The notes: generated from the letters alone by a model not told the origin. DNA of 50,000 nucleotides from Symbiodinium natans (GCA_905221605.1 CAJNDS010002114.1:244132-294131), one strand, 5' to 3'; counted from the stretch's first letter, positions 19,372 through 29,107 are shown. Numbers and translations: made by a program.

Positions 19372-20268
19372 TCAACCAAGTCCAGGTGCCCCAGTCGACC
19401 GAGGCGTGGGGGGTGCCCTGGTTGGAGTGGGCGCTGCGCCACGGCTGGGGAGCGTGGAAGCAAGCTGTGAACCAACCAGCTGCGCGAGGCGGTCCAATGA
19501 CACCGTCAAAGCATTCTGGAGGTTGGCAGCGGTCCGCTCATTGTTCTCTTCCATCTGGCTCAAACATCTGTGCAAGACCATGTACATATCGCGGGACGAC
19601 TCCAAGAGCTCATTGGTGGACAGCGACAGTCGAATGAGGGTCGGCAGTTCAGTTCCTTCTCGGTGCGCTTGTTGGATCATACAGTCAGCCTCGGCTCTGG
19701 CGGCTTCCTGTTGTCGGGCTTGCTCTTCCGCCTGCTTCGTGAGTCTCTGCTGGTCTTTCTGTCGTCGAGTTTCCGCCTGCTCCGCCTCGCGGTGCCGGCG
19801 GTCCAGTGTCCGGCGTTGTTGCCGCGCAGCGTCCGCCTGTCTGCGGCTTTCCTCATCCTTCAGTCGTCGCTCATCCTCCTCCAGCTGCTTGCTTCTGGCC
19901 TGGGCCTGCAGATGCTCGAGGCGAGCAGCCTCGCGAGCTTGCTGGACACTCGCCGCCACTTGGTTCTCCGCCAAAGTGGAGGACGATGCCTCGGAGTTGT
20001 CCGACGACGAGTACTGCATGTCGCCCTCGGCCATGGGCGGGGACTGGATGTCGACCTCGGGCGGGGATTGGACGTCGACCTCGGTCATGAGCGGGGGGTC
20101 ATCACTGGCGAGCCGGTGAAGCCACCACAACAAGTAACCATCGACCTCCTGCTCCCCGGCCGCGGACTCGTCCCCTGAGGACTCGTCCACCGGCACGGGG
20201 GGTCCACCAAGCGCCACGACCACCAGCAACACCGCCAACCACAGCACCATGGTGTAATGTCTGAGCAT
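19372..20268 (-). CDS. hydrophobic-leader, coiled-coil protein (hypothetical)
   Basis: From ATG at 20268-20266 the frame gives 298 residues. The N-terminus is a signal peptide or signal anchor (MLRHYTMVLWLAVLLVVVAL). An acidic/Ser segment follows, with a short duplicated phrase (EVDVQSPP, EVDIQSPP). Then a long charged coiled coil, roughly residues 95-200, rich in Arg, Gln, Glu and Ala. The tail is Pro/Thr/Ala-rich. The frame is open 31 codons further upstream to a TTG, so an upstream exon is possible. The stop TGA lies in GTTGAGGGTTTAGGG; that same word would be a GT donor, so the ORF may continue in another exon. Function unknown; probably secreted or membrane-anchored. Confidence 0.6.
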   Translation of the reverse strand: MLRHYTMVLWLAVLLVVVALGGPPVPVDESSGDESAAGEQEVDGYLLWWLHRLASDDPPLMTEVDVQSPPEVDIQSPPMAEGDMQYSSSDNSEASSSTLAENQVAASVQQAREAARLEHLQAQARSKQLEEDERRLKDEESRRQADAARQQRRTLDRRHREAEQAETRRQKDQQRLTKQAEEQARQQEAARAEADCMIQQAHREGTELPTLIRLSLSTNELLESSRDMYMVLHRCLSQMEENNERTAANLQNALTVSLDRLAQLVGSQLASTLPSRGAAPTPTRAPPTPRSTGAPGLG

Positions 20269-20722
20269 GAGCCTAGCTGCGCCTATGTCAAGCTGCCTTA
20301 CGTGCACATGTGAAGCTGCCGTGCCGCTGAGCCAAGAACGGCGCGGGCACACACTCAGCAAGGGGTCAAGCCGGGCGAGAAGGGGGCCTTACGGGTTAGG
20401 CAGCAAAGCACTCCTACCCTCCAACTCCCTGAACCGGAGAAACCCTGCAGGAGCCCCGGGCCAAACTGCATTTCTGAGCCGCTAAAATTGCGAGCCTGAT
20501 GACAGATGGACAGGAGTGGGGTCGAACAGGTAGGAAAGGAGCCCAAGAAGGAGGTTGGAAATATTTCCTAATGGTGTGGGACCCAATGGGCGGGTGGGTA
20601 TTCCTCTATGGCCGTGAAAACTGCTCAACTAGTGAATGCTTCGACCAGAGATGCTGAACCCTAAACCCTAAACCCTAAACCCTAAACCCTAACCCTCAAC
20701 CCCTAAACCCTAAACCCTCAAC
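20269..20722. other. upstream flank of the coiled-coil gene and CCCTAAA tract
   Basis: 20269-20650 has no clear coding frame and may contain the promoter or 5' exons of the minus gene. 20657-20720 is CCCTAAA with the same terminal variants as 19330-19375. Confidence 0.5.
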
Positions 20723-20811
20723 CAAGTCCAGGTGCGCTCGCCTCGCCCGGCCCGGGAGGCGCAGCTTAAGACTGGAGCAGCTCGAGGCTGGCTTGCTCGC
20801 AGCCCAGGAGC
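20723..20811 (-). CDS. putative exon sharing its donor with the 19.4-kb gene
   Basis: The acceptor CCGCTGAG precedes an open frame containing SSLKLRLPGRARRAHLDL, with donor GTTGAGGGTTTAGGG. The last 13 exon bases (GCACCTGGACTTG) and the first 30-odd intron bases are identical to the end of the 19372 gene. Confidence 0.45.
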
Positions 20812-20819
20812 CTCAGCGG

Positions 20820-20947
20820 AGGGTTTAGGGTTTGGGGTTTAGGGTGTAGGATGTGGGATTTAGTTGAGGTTTAGGGTTGGGGTTTAGGGTTTAGGGTGTG
20901 GGACTTAGGCTTTAGGGTTTAGGGTGTAGGTTGTGGGTTTCGGATTC
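20820..20947 (+). repeat. degenerate TTTAGGG
   Basis: A mixture of TTTAGGG, TGTAGGG and TTTGGGG words leading into the 8-bp array. Confidence 0.85.
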
Positions 20948-21345
20948 GGGGTTTAGGGGTTTAGGGGTTTAGGGGTTTAGGGGTTTAGGGGTTTAGGGGT
21001 TTAGGGGTTTAGGGGTTTAGGGGTTTAGGGGTTTAGGGGTTTAGGGGTTTAGGGGTTTAGGGGTTTAGGGGTTTAGGGGTTTAGGGGATTAGGGGTTTAG
21101 GGGTTTAGGGGTTTAGGGGTTTAGGGGTTTAGGGGTTTAGGGGTTTAGGGGTTTAGGGGTTTAGGGGTTTAGGGGTTTAGGGGTTAGGGGTTTAGGGGTT
21201 TAGGGGTTTAGGGGTTTAGGGGTTTAGGGGTTTAGGGGTTTAGGGGTTTAGGGGTTCAGGGGTTTAGGGGTTTAGGGGTTTTGGGGTTTAGGGGTTTAGG
21301 GGTTTAGGGGTGTAGGGGTTTAGGGGTTTAGGGGTTTAGGGGTTT
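20948..21345 (+). repeat. homogeneous 8-bp TTTAGGGG array
   Basis: About 50 copies of the 8-bp unit, with only a few single-base variants. It is distinct from the 7-bp telomere unit used elsewhere and points to local amplification of a variant. Confidence 0.97.
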
Positions 21346-21819
21346 GAAGGTTGAAGGGTTTAACCGTTTAAGGGTGTAAGGGTTTCGCGTTAAGGGCTTG
21401 GGGTGTGGCGTTGGTCAGCTGAACGCAGTAGTGTGAAGATATGCCCACCCCAGAACCGCCCATTTTCTGGGCCCCCCCCCATCATGCGGCGTCTTTGGAA
21501 AGCACAGCCCTCGAGCCTCCCAGGGTCCGCAGCCTCCCAGCACGCACGCCAAAATCAGGGCACGACTGCGCCCTCCTACCCCAAAAGATGTGAGCAGGTC
21601 TCAAGTCCGAGGTTTAGGGCTTATGGCCTCGATTCTGTAGGGTTTAGGGTTCAGGTTTCGGGGTTAGGGGTACGGCTTAAGGCTTCGGGCTAAGGCTAAG
21701 GGTGTGGGATTCAGGTGTTGAAAGTCTGAGGCTAGAACACGCGTTTGGGTGCACCGTTGTGGCCCTAAACCCTAAACCCTATACCCTAAACCCTAAACCC
21801 CAAACCCCAAACCCCAAAC
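21346..21819. other. unique segment then degenerate repeats
   Basis: 21403-21600 has open frames on both strands with no domain. 21600-21760 is degenerate TTTAGGG and 21762-21819 CCCTAAA/CCCCAAA. Confidence 0.4.
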
Positions 21820-21907
21820 CCTTGCGGTCAGCCACCAGTCAAGCAATGCTCCGGCATTGCCCGAGCCGTCGCAGGCAGCAGCCGCTGTAGAGTAGGCGAC
21901 CTTGCAT
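21820..21907 (-). CDS. PPR-repeat exon
   Basis: The acceptor TATTCTCCCAG precedes a frame reading CKVAYSTAAAACDGSGNAGA then LLDWWLTAR, with donor GTTTGGGG after GCAAGG. The pattern V-x-Y-S-x-A-x-x-A-C followed by A-L-L is the helix-A/helix-B core of a pentatricopeptide repeat, an RNA-binding unit used mainly in organelle RNA processing. Probably the 3' part of the PPR gene series upstream on the minus strand. Confidence 0.65.
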
Positions 21908-21954
21908 CTGGGAGAATATTGGGGCGGGAGGGGGGTTAGGGGCAGTGGTTTCAG

Positions 21955-22460
21955 GTTTAGGGTTTAGGGTTTAGGGTGCAGGGAGTGGATGCTCTGGGTG
22001 CATGTCCCTATTTCGTTGCGGGGGGTCCGTTTCATAGGGGTCCATCGTTCGGTCATGGCTTTTAGGGTTTAGAGTTTAGGGTTTAAGGTTTAGGGTTTAG
22101 GGTTTACGGTTTAGGGTTGTAGGTTTAGGTTTGGGGTTTGGGGCTAAGGCGAGCTTCTTGGAGGCTCATGAGTAGCTCTCACGTGCTTCAGAAGCAGGCA
22201 ACTACCACAGTAACTGGCGATAACTTTGTCTACATCTAACTACCCAAGAAATCTAAACCAAAAAACCCAAACCCCGAAACCCTGAAGCCCTAAAGCCCCT
22301 CAACCCTAAACCCCTAAAGCCCTACACCCCTAAACCCCGAAACCCCCAAACCCTAAACCCCAAACCCTAAAGCCCTTCAACCCTAAACCCCTAAACTCTA
22401 AACCCCAAACCCCAAACCCTAAACCCTAAACCCCAAACCCTAAACCCTAGACCCCTAAAC
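21955..22460. repeat. intron-like TTTAGGG then CCCTAAA
   Basis: TTTAGGG-like at 21955-22145, a spacer at 22145-22255 and degenerate CCCTAAA at 22256-22460. On the minus strand this is donor, TTTAGGG arm, spacer, CCCTAAA arm, between exons 22461-22527 and 21820-21907. Confidence 0.7.
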
Positions 22461-22527
22461 CCCCGAAATGCGCCCCAGGTGCCGCGTCCAACTCGCAGCG
22501 GCTGCGCCGCATGTCCTCGGCTGACTT
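22461..22527 (-). CDS. probable PPR exon fragment
   Basis: The acceptor GGGTTCAG precedes KSAEDMRRSRCELDAAPGAH on the minus strand; the donor is GTTTAGGGG. The E-D-M-R-R-x-x-x-E-L-D pattern resembles the end of a PPR unit. A plus-strand terminal frame (SQRLRRMSSADF) is also possible but is on the opposite strand from all neighbours. Confidence 0.45.
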
Positions 22528-22559
22528 CTGAACCCCTCCCAACGGTCTAACTTTTAGGC

Positions 22560-22735
22560 TCCTTATTGTAGGTTTAGGGTTGAGGGTTTAAGGATTAAGG
22601 TTTTAGGGTTTAGGGTTTAGGGTTTACGGTTTAGGGTTTGGGTTTAGGGTTTAGGGTTTGGGGTTTGGGGTTTAGGGTTTAGGGTTTAGGATTTAGGGTT
22701 TAGGGTTTAGGGTTTAGGGTTTAGGGTTCAGCATC
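22560..22735 (+). repeat. TTTAGGG array
   Basis: About 20 copies with point variants. Confidence 0.92.
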
Positions 22736-22865
22736 TCAAATGCAAGCATTCACTAGTCAAGCACTTCATCGAGCGTTGAAAAATACCCACCCACCCAAAG
22801 AATCCCATAACATTGACGAAATATTTTGCTTACATGTTTATATTCAGGCGACAAGATAGACAACT

Positions 22866-23035
22866 CTAAAGCCAGCCCAGAGTAGACACTAAACCCCTAA
22901 AAAAGCCCAGAGTAGGCCCTAAACCCTAAAGCCGGCCCTGAGTATGCCTGGAACCCTACAAGCCAGTCCAGAGTAGGCCCTGAACCCTAAAGCCAGCCCA
23001 GAATAGGCCCTGAGCAAGCCTTGAACCCTAAAGCT
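22866..23035. repeat. 32-35-bp tandem repeat, about five copies
   Basis: The words CCCTAAAGCCAGCCCAGAGT and AGGCCCTGAACC recur around 22866, 22900, 22927, 22960 and 22990, mixing a telomere-like word with a second motif. Confidence 0.75.
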
Positions 23036-24275
23036 AATGAAGTAGAACCTGAACCCCAGACTAGGCCCCTAAAACCAGCCCTGCTGACCATCTGCCCCTC
23101 CTACCACTACTACTACCACACGCCAAACTGGCAACCTCCCCAACGCTACCTGGCTCACTCAATAGCTGCACACTTCCACTTTCTCGCCACCGTGCACGCC
23201 TGCCGCTTACAGAGCTACCTCGCTGGTGCGCGTCGGTGCCTCCTCCGTGCCGAGTTCCAGCAGCCAGCTGTCTTCAAAGATCCACGCCGATGCCGTTTGC
23301 CCGGCACGCTCGGCAGCACGCACGCTGACACACCATGCGACGATTTGTTGTCCGCCTGCAAGGCGGGATCTGAGCTGGCACTGCCGTGAGCCAACAAGGT
23401 CAAGCACGTGCCCTGCGGGTCCAGCAACGACACATCACATATGGGCTGGCTCGTGCGACTGGACGCGCGCATCGCACCTACCGGTTCCACCATGCCCTTC
23501 AAAAATCACCAAAATGACCATTGCCCACGAAATATGACCGTTGCCCACGAAGAAATGACCATTGCCCACGATTGCCCACGAAGACTATAGGGTTATAATA
23601 CTATACTGAAAATAGGGTTTAGGGTTTCTACCAAAACCCTAAGAGGATAAAGTCCTAAGAGCCAGCTAGATGAAAGCCAAGTGTCGCCCAGCAAGCCGAG
23701 GACGGCCAAAGGTCGCCCGCTGCAGGCCTCCCCACTGTTGCTTCAGGGCTTCAGGGTTTCAGGGTTTCAGGGTTTAGGGTTTAGGGTGTAGTGTAGGGTG
23801 TAGGGTTTAGGGTTTAGGGTTTTGGGTTTTGGGTTTTGGGTTTAGTCTGGAGTCTTGGGCTTTGGGGTTTGGGGCTGAGGGCTCGGGCTTGTTTTGGGGT
23901 TTAGGGTTTAGCGTTCTGGGAAGTTACAGGGTTTGGGGTCGTGGAGTGTTCGGGTTTCGGGTTTCGGTGCTAGCGTTCTGGGTGCGTTTCGGTTTCCCTT
24001 GCGTTTTGGGAACCGGGTGGGGCGGGGGGAGGATAGGGGGTCTTCTCGGCCTCACACCAAGAACATTAACCAGTAAGGGGCAATCCCAAGGCGTTGATCA
24101 GGCATTGGGTTTGACTTGTGACCCTAAATACCTGTACCCTAAACCTAAACCCTAAACCCTAAACCCTAAACCCTAAACCCTACACCCTAAACCCTAAACC
24201 CTAAACCCTAAACCCTAAACCCTAAACCCTAAACCCTAAACCCTAAACCTTAACCCTAAACCCTAAACCCTAAAC
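23036..24275. other. unique segment, short tandem repeat, degenerate telomere repeats
   Basis: 23050-23500 has open frames on both strands; the minus frames may hold an exon of the PPR gene, but no PPR core is visible. TGACCATTGCCCACGAA is repeated four times at 23511-23583. 23745-23990 is degenerate TTTAGGG and 24140-24275 CCCTAAA. Confidence 0.5.
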
Positions 24276-26969
24276 CTTAAGCAACAGCGCATAGTGAGCG
24301 GGTGGGCTCGCCTCCAGGCTGGCTGAGTAGGTGATGGCGTTGGGTGTCAGGCGCCAGCCGCGCAGCTCGTGGAGCAAGGACAAGCCTCACCACCCCCGGG
24401 TTTAGGGTTTAGGGTTTAGGGTTTAGGGTTTAGGGTTTAGGGTTTAGGGTTTAGGGTTCAGGGTTTAGGGTTTAGGGTTTAGGGTTTAGGGTTCAGGGTT
24501 CAGGGTTCAAGCCCCCAGATGTTTGTCTTTTTTTTGGTATTTGTTTTTGCCCAAAAAAGTTTGGGGTTTAGGATTCGGATCTGAGAACAACTCGGTGGCA
24601 CTGAACCCCGAAACCAAGACGCCCCTGAGCCTAAGCCCTGAACCCTAAACCCTAAACCCCACACTCCAAACCCTAAACCCTAAACCCTAAACCCTAAACC
24701 CTAAACCCTAAACCCTAAACCCTAAACCCTAAACCCTAAACCCTAAACCCTAAACCCTAAACCCTAAACCCTAAACCCCCCAAAGCCCCGAAACCCTGCC
24801 TCGTCTCCATTCGGCCTTTCGGGCGCAGGCGCTTAGGGCCCCGTCGAAGGAGACAAGGCCCGGGCGGAGGTCGGCGTCGCCTCACGTGGGATTGAGGGAC
24901 TGGGGTTTAGGGCAAGAGGGCTTAGGTAGGGCAAGAGGGCTTAGGATCTAGGGTTTAGGGCAAGAGGGCTTAGGATCGAGGGTTTGCGGTTTAGGGTTTA
25001 GGGTTTAGGGTTTAGGGTTTAGGGTTTAGGGTTTAGGGTTTAGGGTTTAGGGTTTAGGATTTAGGGTTTAGGGCTTAGGGTTTAGGGTTTAGGGTTTAGG
25101 GTTCAGGGCTTAGGCCTCTACATTCGGGCCTTCGTTGTACACAAGAGATCGCCGAAACGGGCCCGGACTTTCAACATCCCCTAAAGATCACAACACAAAA
25201 AAACTAAAAAACCCTAAAAGCCCGTAAAAACCCTGAAACAAAGCCGATAAACCCCAAAGCCCGAACTGGACCGCAAGAAAAAGAAGCGGCAAGCCCAGCG
25301 CCTATGTGGCACCCTCAACCCCTAAACATTAGACAATAGGGTTTAGGGTTTAGGGTTTAGGGTTTAGGGTTTAGGGTTTAGGGTTTAGGGTTTAGGGTTT
25401 AGGGTTTAGGGTTTAGAGTTTAGAGTTTAGAGTTTAGAGTTTAGGGTTTAGCGCCCTAAACCCTCAACTCCCAGCAAAGGCGCCCATGGCCCGGAAGAGT
25501 TGCAGGACGCATCTCCACTCCTGGGATTTCTCTCCGGCACTGAGCGTGGCACTGTAGCTCACCTCGAGGAATTGAGGTCCCCTAAACCCTAAACCCTAAA
25601 CCCTAAACCCTAAACCCTAAACCCTAAACCCTAAACCCTAAACCCTAAACCCTAGGGTTCTAGGGTTTTAGGGCTTTAGGGTTTTAGGGTCTTAGGGTCT
25701 TAGGGCTTTCGGGTTTAGGTTTTCGGGTTTACAGGCTTCCGGTACTAGAGCTTTGGGATACCTTCATGGCATGATCGTGAGTGCAGCTAGAGGTACTTCA
25801 AACAGGCTCGCGAGAGTACATAAGTACCCCACACAGGGGAACTGACAGATGCAAGTCTGGATACGGGTGGCCTCAGGGGGAGGCCCTTGGCTCTGTAGGG
25901 TACCCTCTTAGTCCTTCCACCCTAAACCCTAAACCCTAAACCCTAAACCCTAAACCCGAAACCCTATTTGGGTCGAGGTTTAGGTGGATGCTCTAGCCCA
26001 TGAATGCACTGAAAAGCATGGACGTTCTCATGATCGTTCGGTCTGCTGTGCAGCGCAGTAACCATCTTATCACCAAGGGCACTTTTTCTCAAGAGAGGAT
26101 ACATACTAAGTACCCTAAACCCTAAACCCTAAACCCTAAACCCTAAACCCTAAACCCCAAAAAGCTCTAAGGCGTAAGCAAGGCACAACGTCTGGCCGCG
26201 GGCCCCGGTCGCGCATCGCCGCCAGGGCGCTGACGGCGCGGCGCCACTGCAAAGGCTTCTCCTTAGATTTAGAGTTTCGGGTTGCGGGTTGAGGGTTGAG
26301 GTTTAGGGTTTAGGGTTTAGGGTTTAGGGTTTAGGGTTTAGGGTGTAGGATTTGGAGTTTAGGTTTTAGGGTCTGGGGTTCAGAGTTTAGGCTTGCTAGG
26401 GGGGCTCGGATGTGGGGTTTGGGGTCTCGGGTTTTGGTTCAGGATTTGGGGTTTGGGGTTTGGGGCTTGGGGCTTAGGGCTTGGGGCTTAGGGTTTAGGG
26501 TTTAGGGTTTAGGGTTTAGGGTGTAGGGTTTAGGGTTTAGGGTCTAGGGTTTAGGGTTTAGGGTTTAGGGTTTAGGGTTTGGGGTTTGGGGTTTAGGGTT
26601 TAGGGTTTAGGGTTTAGGGTTTAGGGTTTAGGGTTTAGGGTTTAGGGTTTAGGGTTTAGGGTTTAGGGTTTAGGGTTTAGGTACCAGGGCAAACAGACTT
26701 GGCAGCCCAGATTACAACAAGGGCACCTTTTTTGGGGTTGGTTACTTTATAAGGGAAGCTTGACCCCCCAAAAAAGGGAAAAGGGTACCACTGCCCCTAA
26801 ACCCTAAATCCTGGACCCTAAACCCTAAACCCTGAACCCTAAACCCTAGACCCAGCAGAGAAAATGTCAAAACAGACTTCCAGATGGGCGCCCAGTCTCG
26901 CAGGCAGAGAGCAGGGAGTTCACCTCTGGCATGGCGCAGAGAAGCTGATCTAGTGCTTCTTGGGGTCTT
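24276..26969 (-). CDS. PPR protein gene segment, five exons with checked phase
   Basis: Exons, minus strand: 26969-26900, 26261-26187, 25562-25464, 24880-24800, 24385-24276. Joined, they read consecutive PPR units: LDQLLCAMPEVNSLLSAC, EKPLQWRRAVSALAAM then RDRGPRPDV, VSYSATLSAGEKSQEWRCVL then QLFRAM, LRPGLVSFDGALSACARKAE then WRRG, and LSLLHELRGWRLTPNAITYS. The VSF-to-ITY distance is exactly 35 residues, the PPR unit length, and phases agree at every junction. Donors are GA (26899), GT (26186), GT (25463) and GC (24799); the GA and GC donors repeat the next exon's first two bases. PPR proteins bind RNA, mostly in plastids or mitochondria; no leader or C-terminal domain is visible here. All four introns contain telomere-like arrays. 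The last exon may end at 24276 (AAG|GTTTAGGG) or earlier at a GC donor near 24318. Confidence 0.78.
24386..24799 (-). other. inverted telomere-repeat intron
   Basis: On the sense (minus) strand: donor GC inside GCAGGGTTTCGG, a TTTAGGG arm (plus-strand 24641-24776), a 130-bp spacer, a CCCTAAA arm (24398-24510) and acceptor GTGGTGAG. Boundary words are CGAG|GC and GTGAG|GC. The intron call rests on exact PPR continuity and phase across it. Confidence 0.75.
25337..25450 (+). repeat. TTTAGGG array with TTTAGAG block
   Basis: Eleven TTTAGGG units followed by four TTTAGAG units; the variant is locally amplified. Intronic in the PPR model. Confidence 0.93.
25581..25740. repeat. CCCTAAA to TTTAGGG junction
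   Basis: A CCCTAAA array (25581-25655) flips directly to TCTAGGG/TTTTAGGG units. Intronic in the PPR model. Confidence 0.85.
26480..26689 (+). repeat. TTTAGGG array
   Basis: Nearly 28 copies. It forms the CCCTAAA arm, on the sense strand, of the intron 26262-26899. Confidence 0.95.
26690..26800. other. hairpin element related to the one at 12250
   Basis: CCTTTTTTGGGG (26726-26737) pairs exactly with CCCCAAAAAAGG (26766-26777). GGTTGGTTACTTTATAAGGG and GGGTACCACTGCCCCTAA match the 12250-12330 element at most positions. It lies at the turn between a TTTAGGG arm and a CCCTAAA arm. Confidence 0.8.
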
Positions 26970-27415
26970 CTTGGGGCTTAGGGTTTAGGGTGTAGGGTTT
27001 CGGGTTTAGGGTTTAGGGCTAAGGGTTTAGGGTTTAGGGTTTCGGGTTTCGGGTTTAGGGTTTAGGGTTTCGGGTTTCGGGTTTGGGGTTTAGGGTTTAG
27101 GTTTTAGGGTTTGGGGTTTAGGGTTTCGGGTTTCGGGTTTAGGGGTTTAGGGTTTCGGGTTTCGGGTTTAGGGTTTAGGGTTTAGGTTTTAGGGTTTGGG
27201 GTTTAGGGTTTAGGGTTTAGGGTTCAGGGTTTAGGGTTTAGGGTTTAGGGCTTAGGGATGTCTAGGGCTTCAGGTCTCACTGTTGCAGCAGCAGCAGCAG
27301 CAGCCTTATTACCTCTTCAGGGCTGCGTCACAAGAACCCGGGGAGGTTTAAGCACGGGGCCACCTAAATATCAGCACCCCGGGTCCCTATCACTGAAAGT
27401 GTAGGTCAACATGCC
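26970..27415. repeat. TTTAGGG/TTTCGGG array and spacer with (CAG)6
   Basis: 26970-27255 alternates TTTAGGG and TTTCGGG blocks. 27256-27415 is spacer with a CAG run at about 27284-27302. No gene. Confidence 0.8.
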
Positions 27416-27921
27416 CTACCCTAAACCCTAAACCGTAAACCCTAAACCCCAAACCCTAAACCCTAAACCCTAAACCCTAAACCGCAAAAAAAACACCCTG
27501 AACCCTAAACCCTAAACCCTACGGGCCCTAAACCCCACACCCTGAGCCAGCCCTCACATCTACAAGCCCTGCACAACCTGCACCCGAGACCCTACAATCC
27601 CCTAAACCCTAAACCCTAAACCCTAAACCCTAAACCCCACAAAAACCCACAAAACCCTACAAAACCCTACAAAACCCGACGAAACCCGACAACACCCTAC
27701 AAAACCCCACAAAACGCCACAAAGAAACCTACCCTAAACCCTAAACCCTAAACCCTAAACCCTAAACCCTAAGCCCTAAGCCCTAAGCCCTAAACCCTAA
27801 ACCCTAAACCCTAAACCCCACAAAAACCCACAAAAACCCACAAAAAACCCACAAAAACCCACAAAACCCTACAAAACCCGACGAAACCCGACAACACCCT
27901 GCAAAACCCCACAAAACGCCA

Positions 27922-27957
<36 letters not shown>

Positions 27958-28092
27958 CCTGAACCCTGAAGCCCTAAACCCCTAAACCCTAAACCCTAAA
28001 CCCTAAACCCTAAACCCTAAACCCTAAACCCTAAACCCTAAACCCTAAACCCTAAACCCTAAACCCTAAACCCTAAACCCTAAACCCTAAAC
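27416..28092. repeat. CCCTAAA arrays with a duplicated ACAAAACCC block and A32
   Basis: The block ACAAAACCCGACGAAACCCG and its flanks occur twice (about 27630-27730 and 27806-27925). The second copy ends in a 32-base A run (27923-27954), then CCCTAAA to 28092. Confidence 0.9.
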
Positions 28093-28217
28093 AAAACCCC
28101 TGCAAAGCCGTAAGTGTCCGATACCGCGAACCCCCCGCGGCACCAGGATCCGGTTGGTGGAGACGGCTGCCGCGGCCATGCTCGTCGCTATCCTCGGGCT
28201 TAGAGGTGCTTACACGA
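28093..28217. other. GC-rich island, possible exon
   Basis: Open on the minus strand (KPEDSDEHGRGSRLHQPDPG) and on the plus strand; lies between CCCTAAA and TTTAGGG like other exon islands. Strand undecided. Confidence 0.35.
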
Positions 28218-28345
28218 GGGTTTAGGGTTTAGGGTCTAGGGTTTAGGGTTTAGGGTTTAGGGTTTAGGGTCTAGGGTCTAGGGTCTAGGGTCTAGGGTCT
28301 AGGGTCTAGGGTCTAGGGTTTAGGGTTTAGGGTTTAGGGTTTACC
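28218..28345 (+). repeat. TTTAGGG array with TCTAGGG block
   Basis: Seven consecutive TCTAGGG units inside TTTAGGG units. Confidence 0.93.
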
Positions 28346-28399
28346 GTTTTGGCCTTAGGGCTTATAGGGTTTCGGGTTTAGTGATTAGGGCTTAGCGTT

Positions 28400-28486
28400 C
28401 CAGAGTACGAAGGAATCGGCAACAAGGTGCAGATGTACGGCTCCATGGAAGACAGCGTCGAGGGGAAGGGGTTTCAAGCTCCCTAG
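28400..28486. other. coding-like island, strand unresolved
   Basis: The minus strand reads LKPLPLDAVFHGAVHLHLVA then DSFVLWNAK after an AG; the plus strand reads YEGIGNKVQMYGSMEDSVEG then KGFQAP and TAG. Both look protein-like; the neighbours favour minus. Confidence 0.35.
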
Positions 28487-29107
28487 CCCCTAACCCCAAA
28501 CCCTAAACCCTGAGATTGTCGAGCTGAGAGATGTCTCAGCTTTTCGAGCTCCCGAAACCCTCAACCCTGAACCCTAAACCCTGAACCCTAAACCCTGAAC
28601 CCTAAACCCTAAACTATTGAATAGGATGGCTTTGGGACCGCATCCATCGAACTAGGGGCTTTGGGGGTTTGGGTTTAGGGGATAAGGCCCAAGAAATTCG
28701 GGATTGGGGATTAGGGTTTAGGGTGTAGGGCTGAGGGCTTAGGGTTTAGGAAACTCACCACACTCCCAGCGATCGTTCGATGTCAGAAAGTCAGAAAACC
28801 AGCTGAGCGCGTAAATGGCAGTCCAAGCTCAGCTACCCAGCTAATCGGACTGATGCTCACAAGAATCTGGGCATAGCACAGAAAACCGGCAACCCTAAAC
28901 CCTAACCCTAACCCCTAAACCCTAAACCCGCGATCCCTTTAACCCCAGACCCCTTAAACCACGGAGGGCCTGAAACCGAAAACCCTGAGCCCATGAACTC
29001 AGAACCCAAACCCCCCAAAGACCCCGCCCAAAACCCCAGGATTCAGGGCTTGGGGTTTACGGTTTAGGGCTTAGGGTTTCGGGTTTAGGGCTAGCCCCTG
29101 CACCCTT
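28487..29107. other. degenerate repeats with one microexon candidate
   Basis: CCCTAAA-like at 28490-28512, 28555-28615 and 28893-28930; TTTAGGG-like at 28665-28750 and 29045-29095. AGCTGAGA/TCTCAGCT forms a small hairpin at 28524-28543. A possible minus microexon at 28615-28651 (FDGCGPKAILFN) ends at donor GTTTAGGG. Confidence 0.45.

Noticed and set aside
19386-20178. Plus-strand ORFs over the coiled-coil gene
   Set aside because: They mirror the minus-strand Arg/Glu/Gln-rich coding sequence as Ser/Cys/Arg-rich shadows; the minus frame has a leader, acidic linker and coiled coil.
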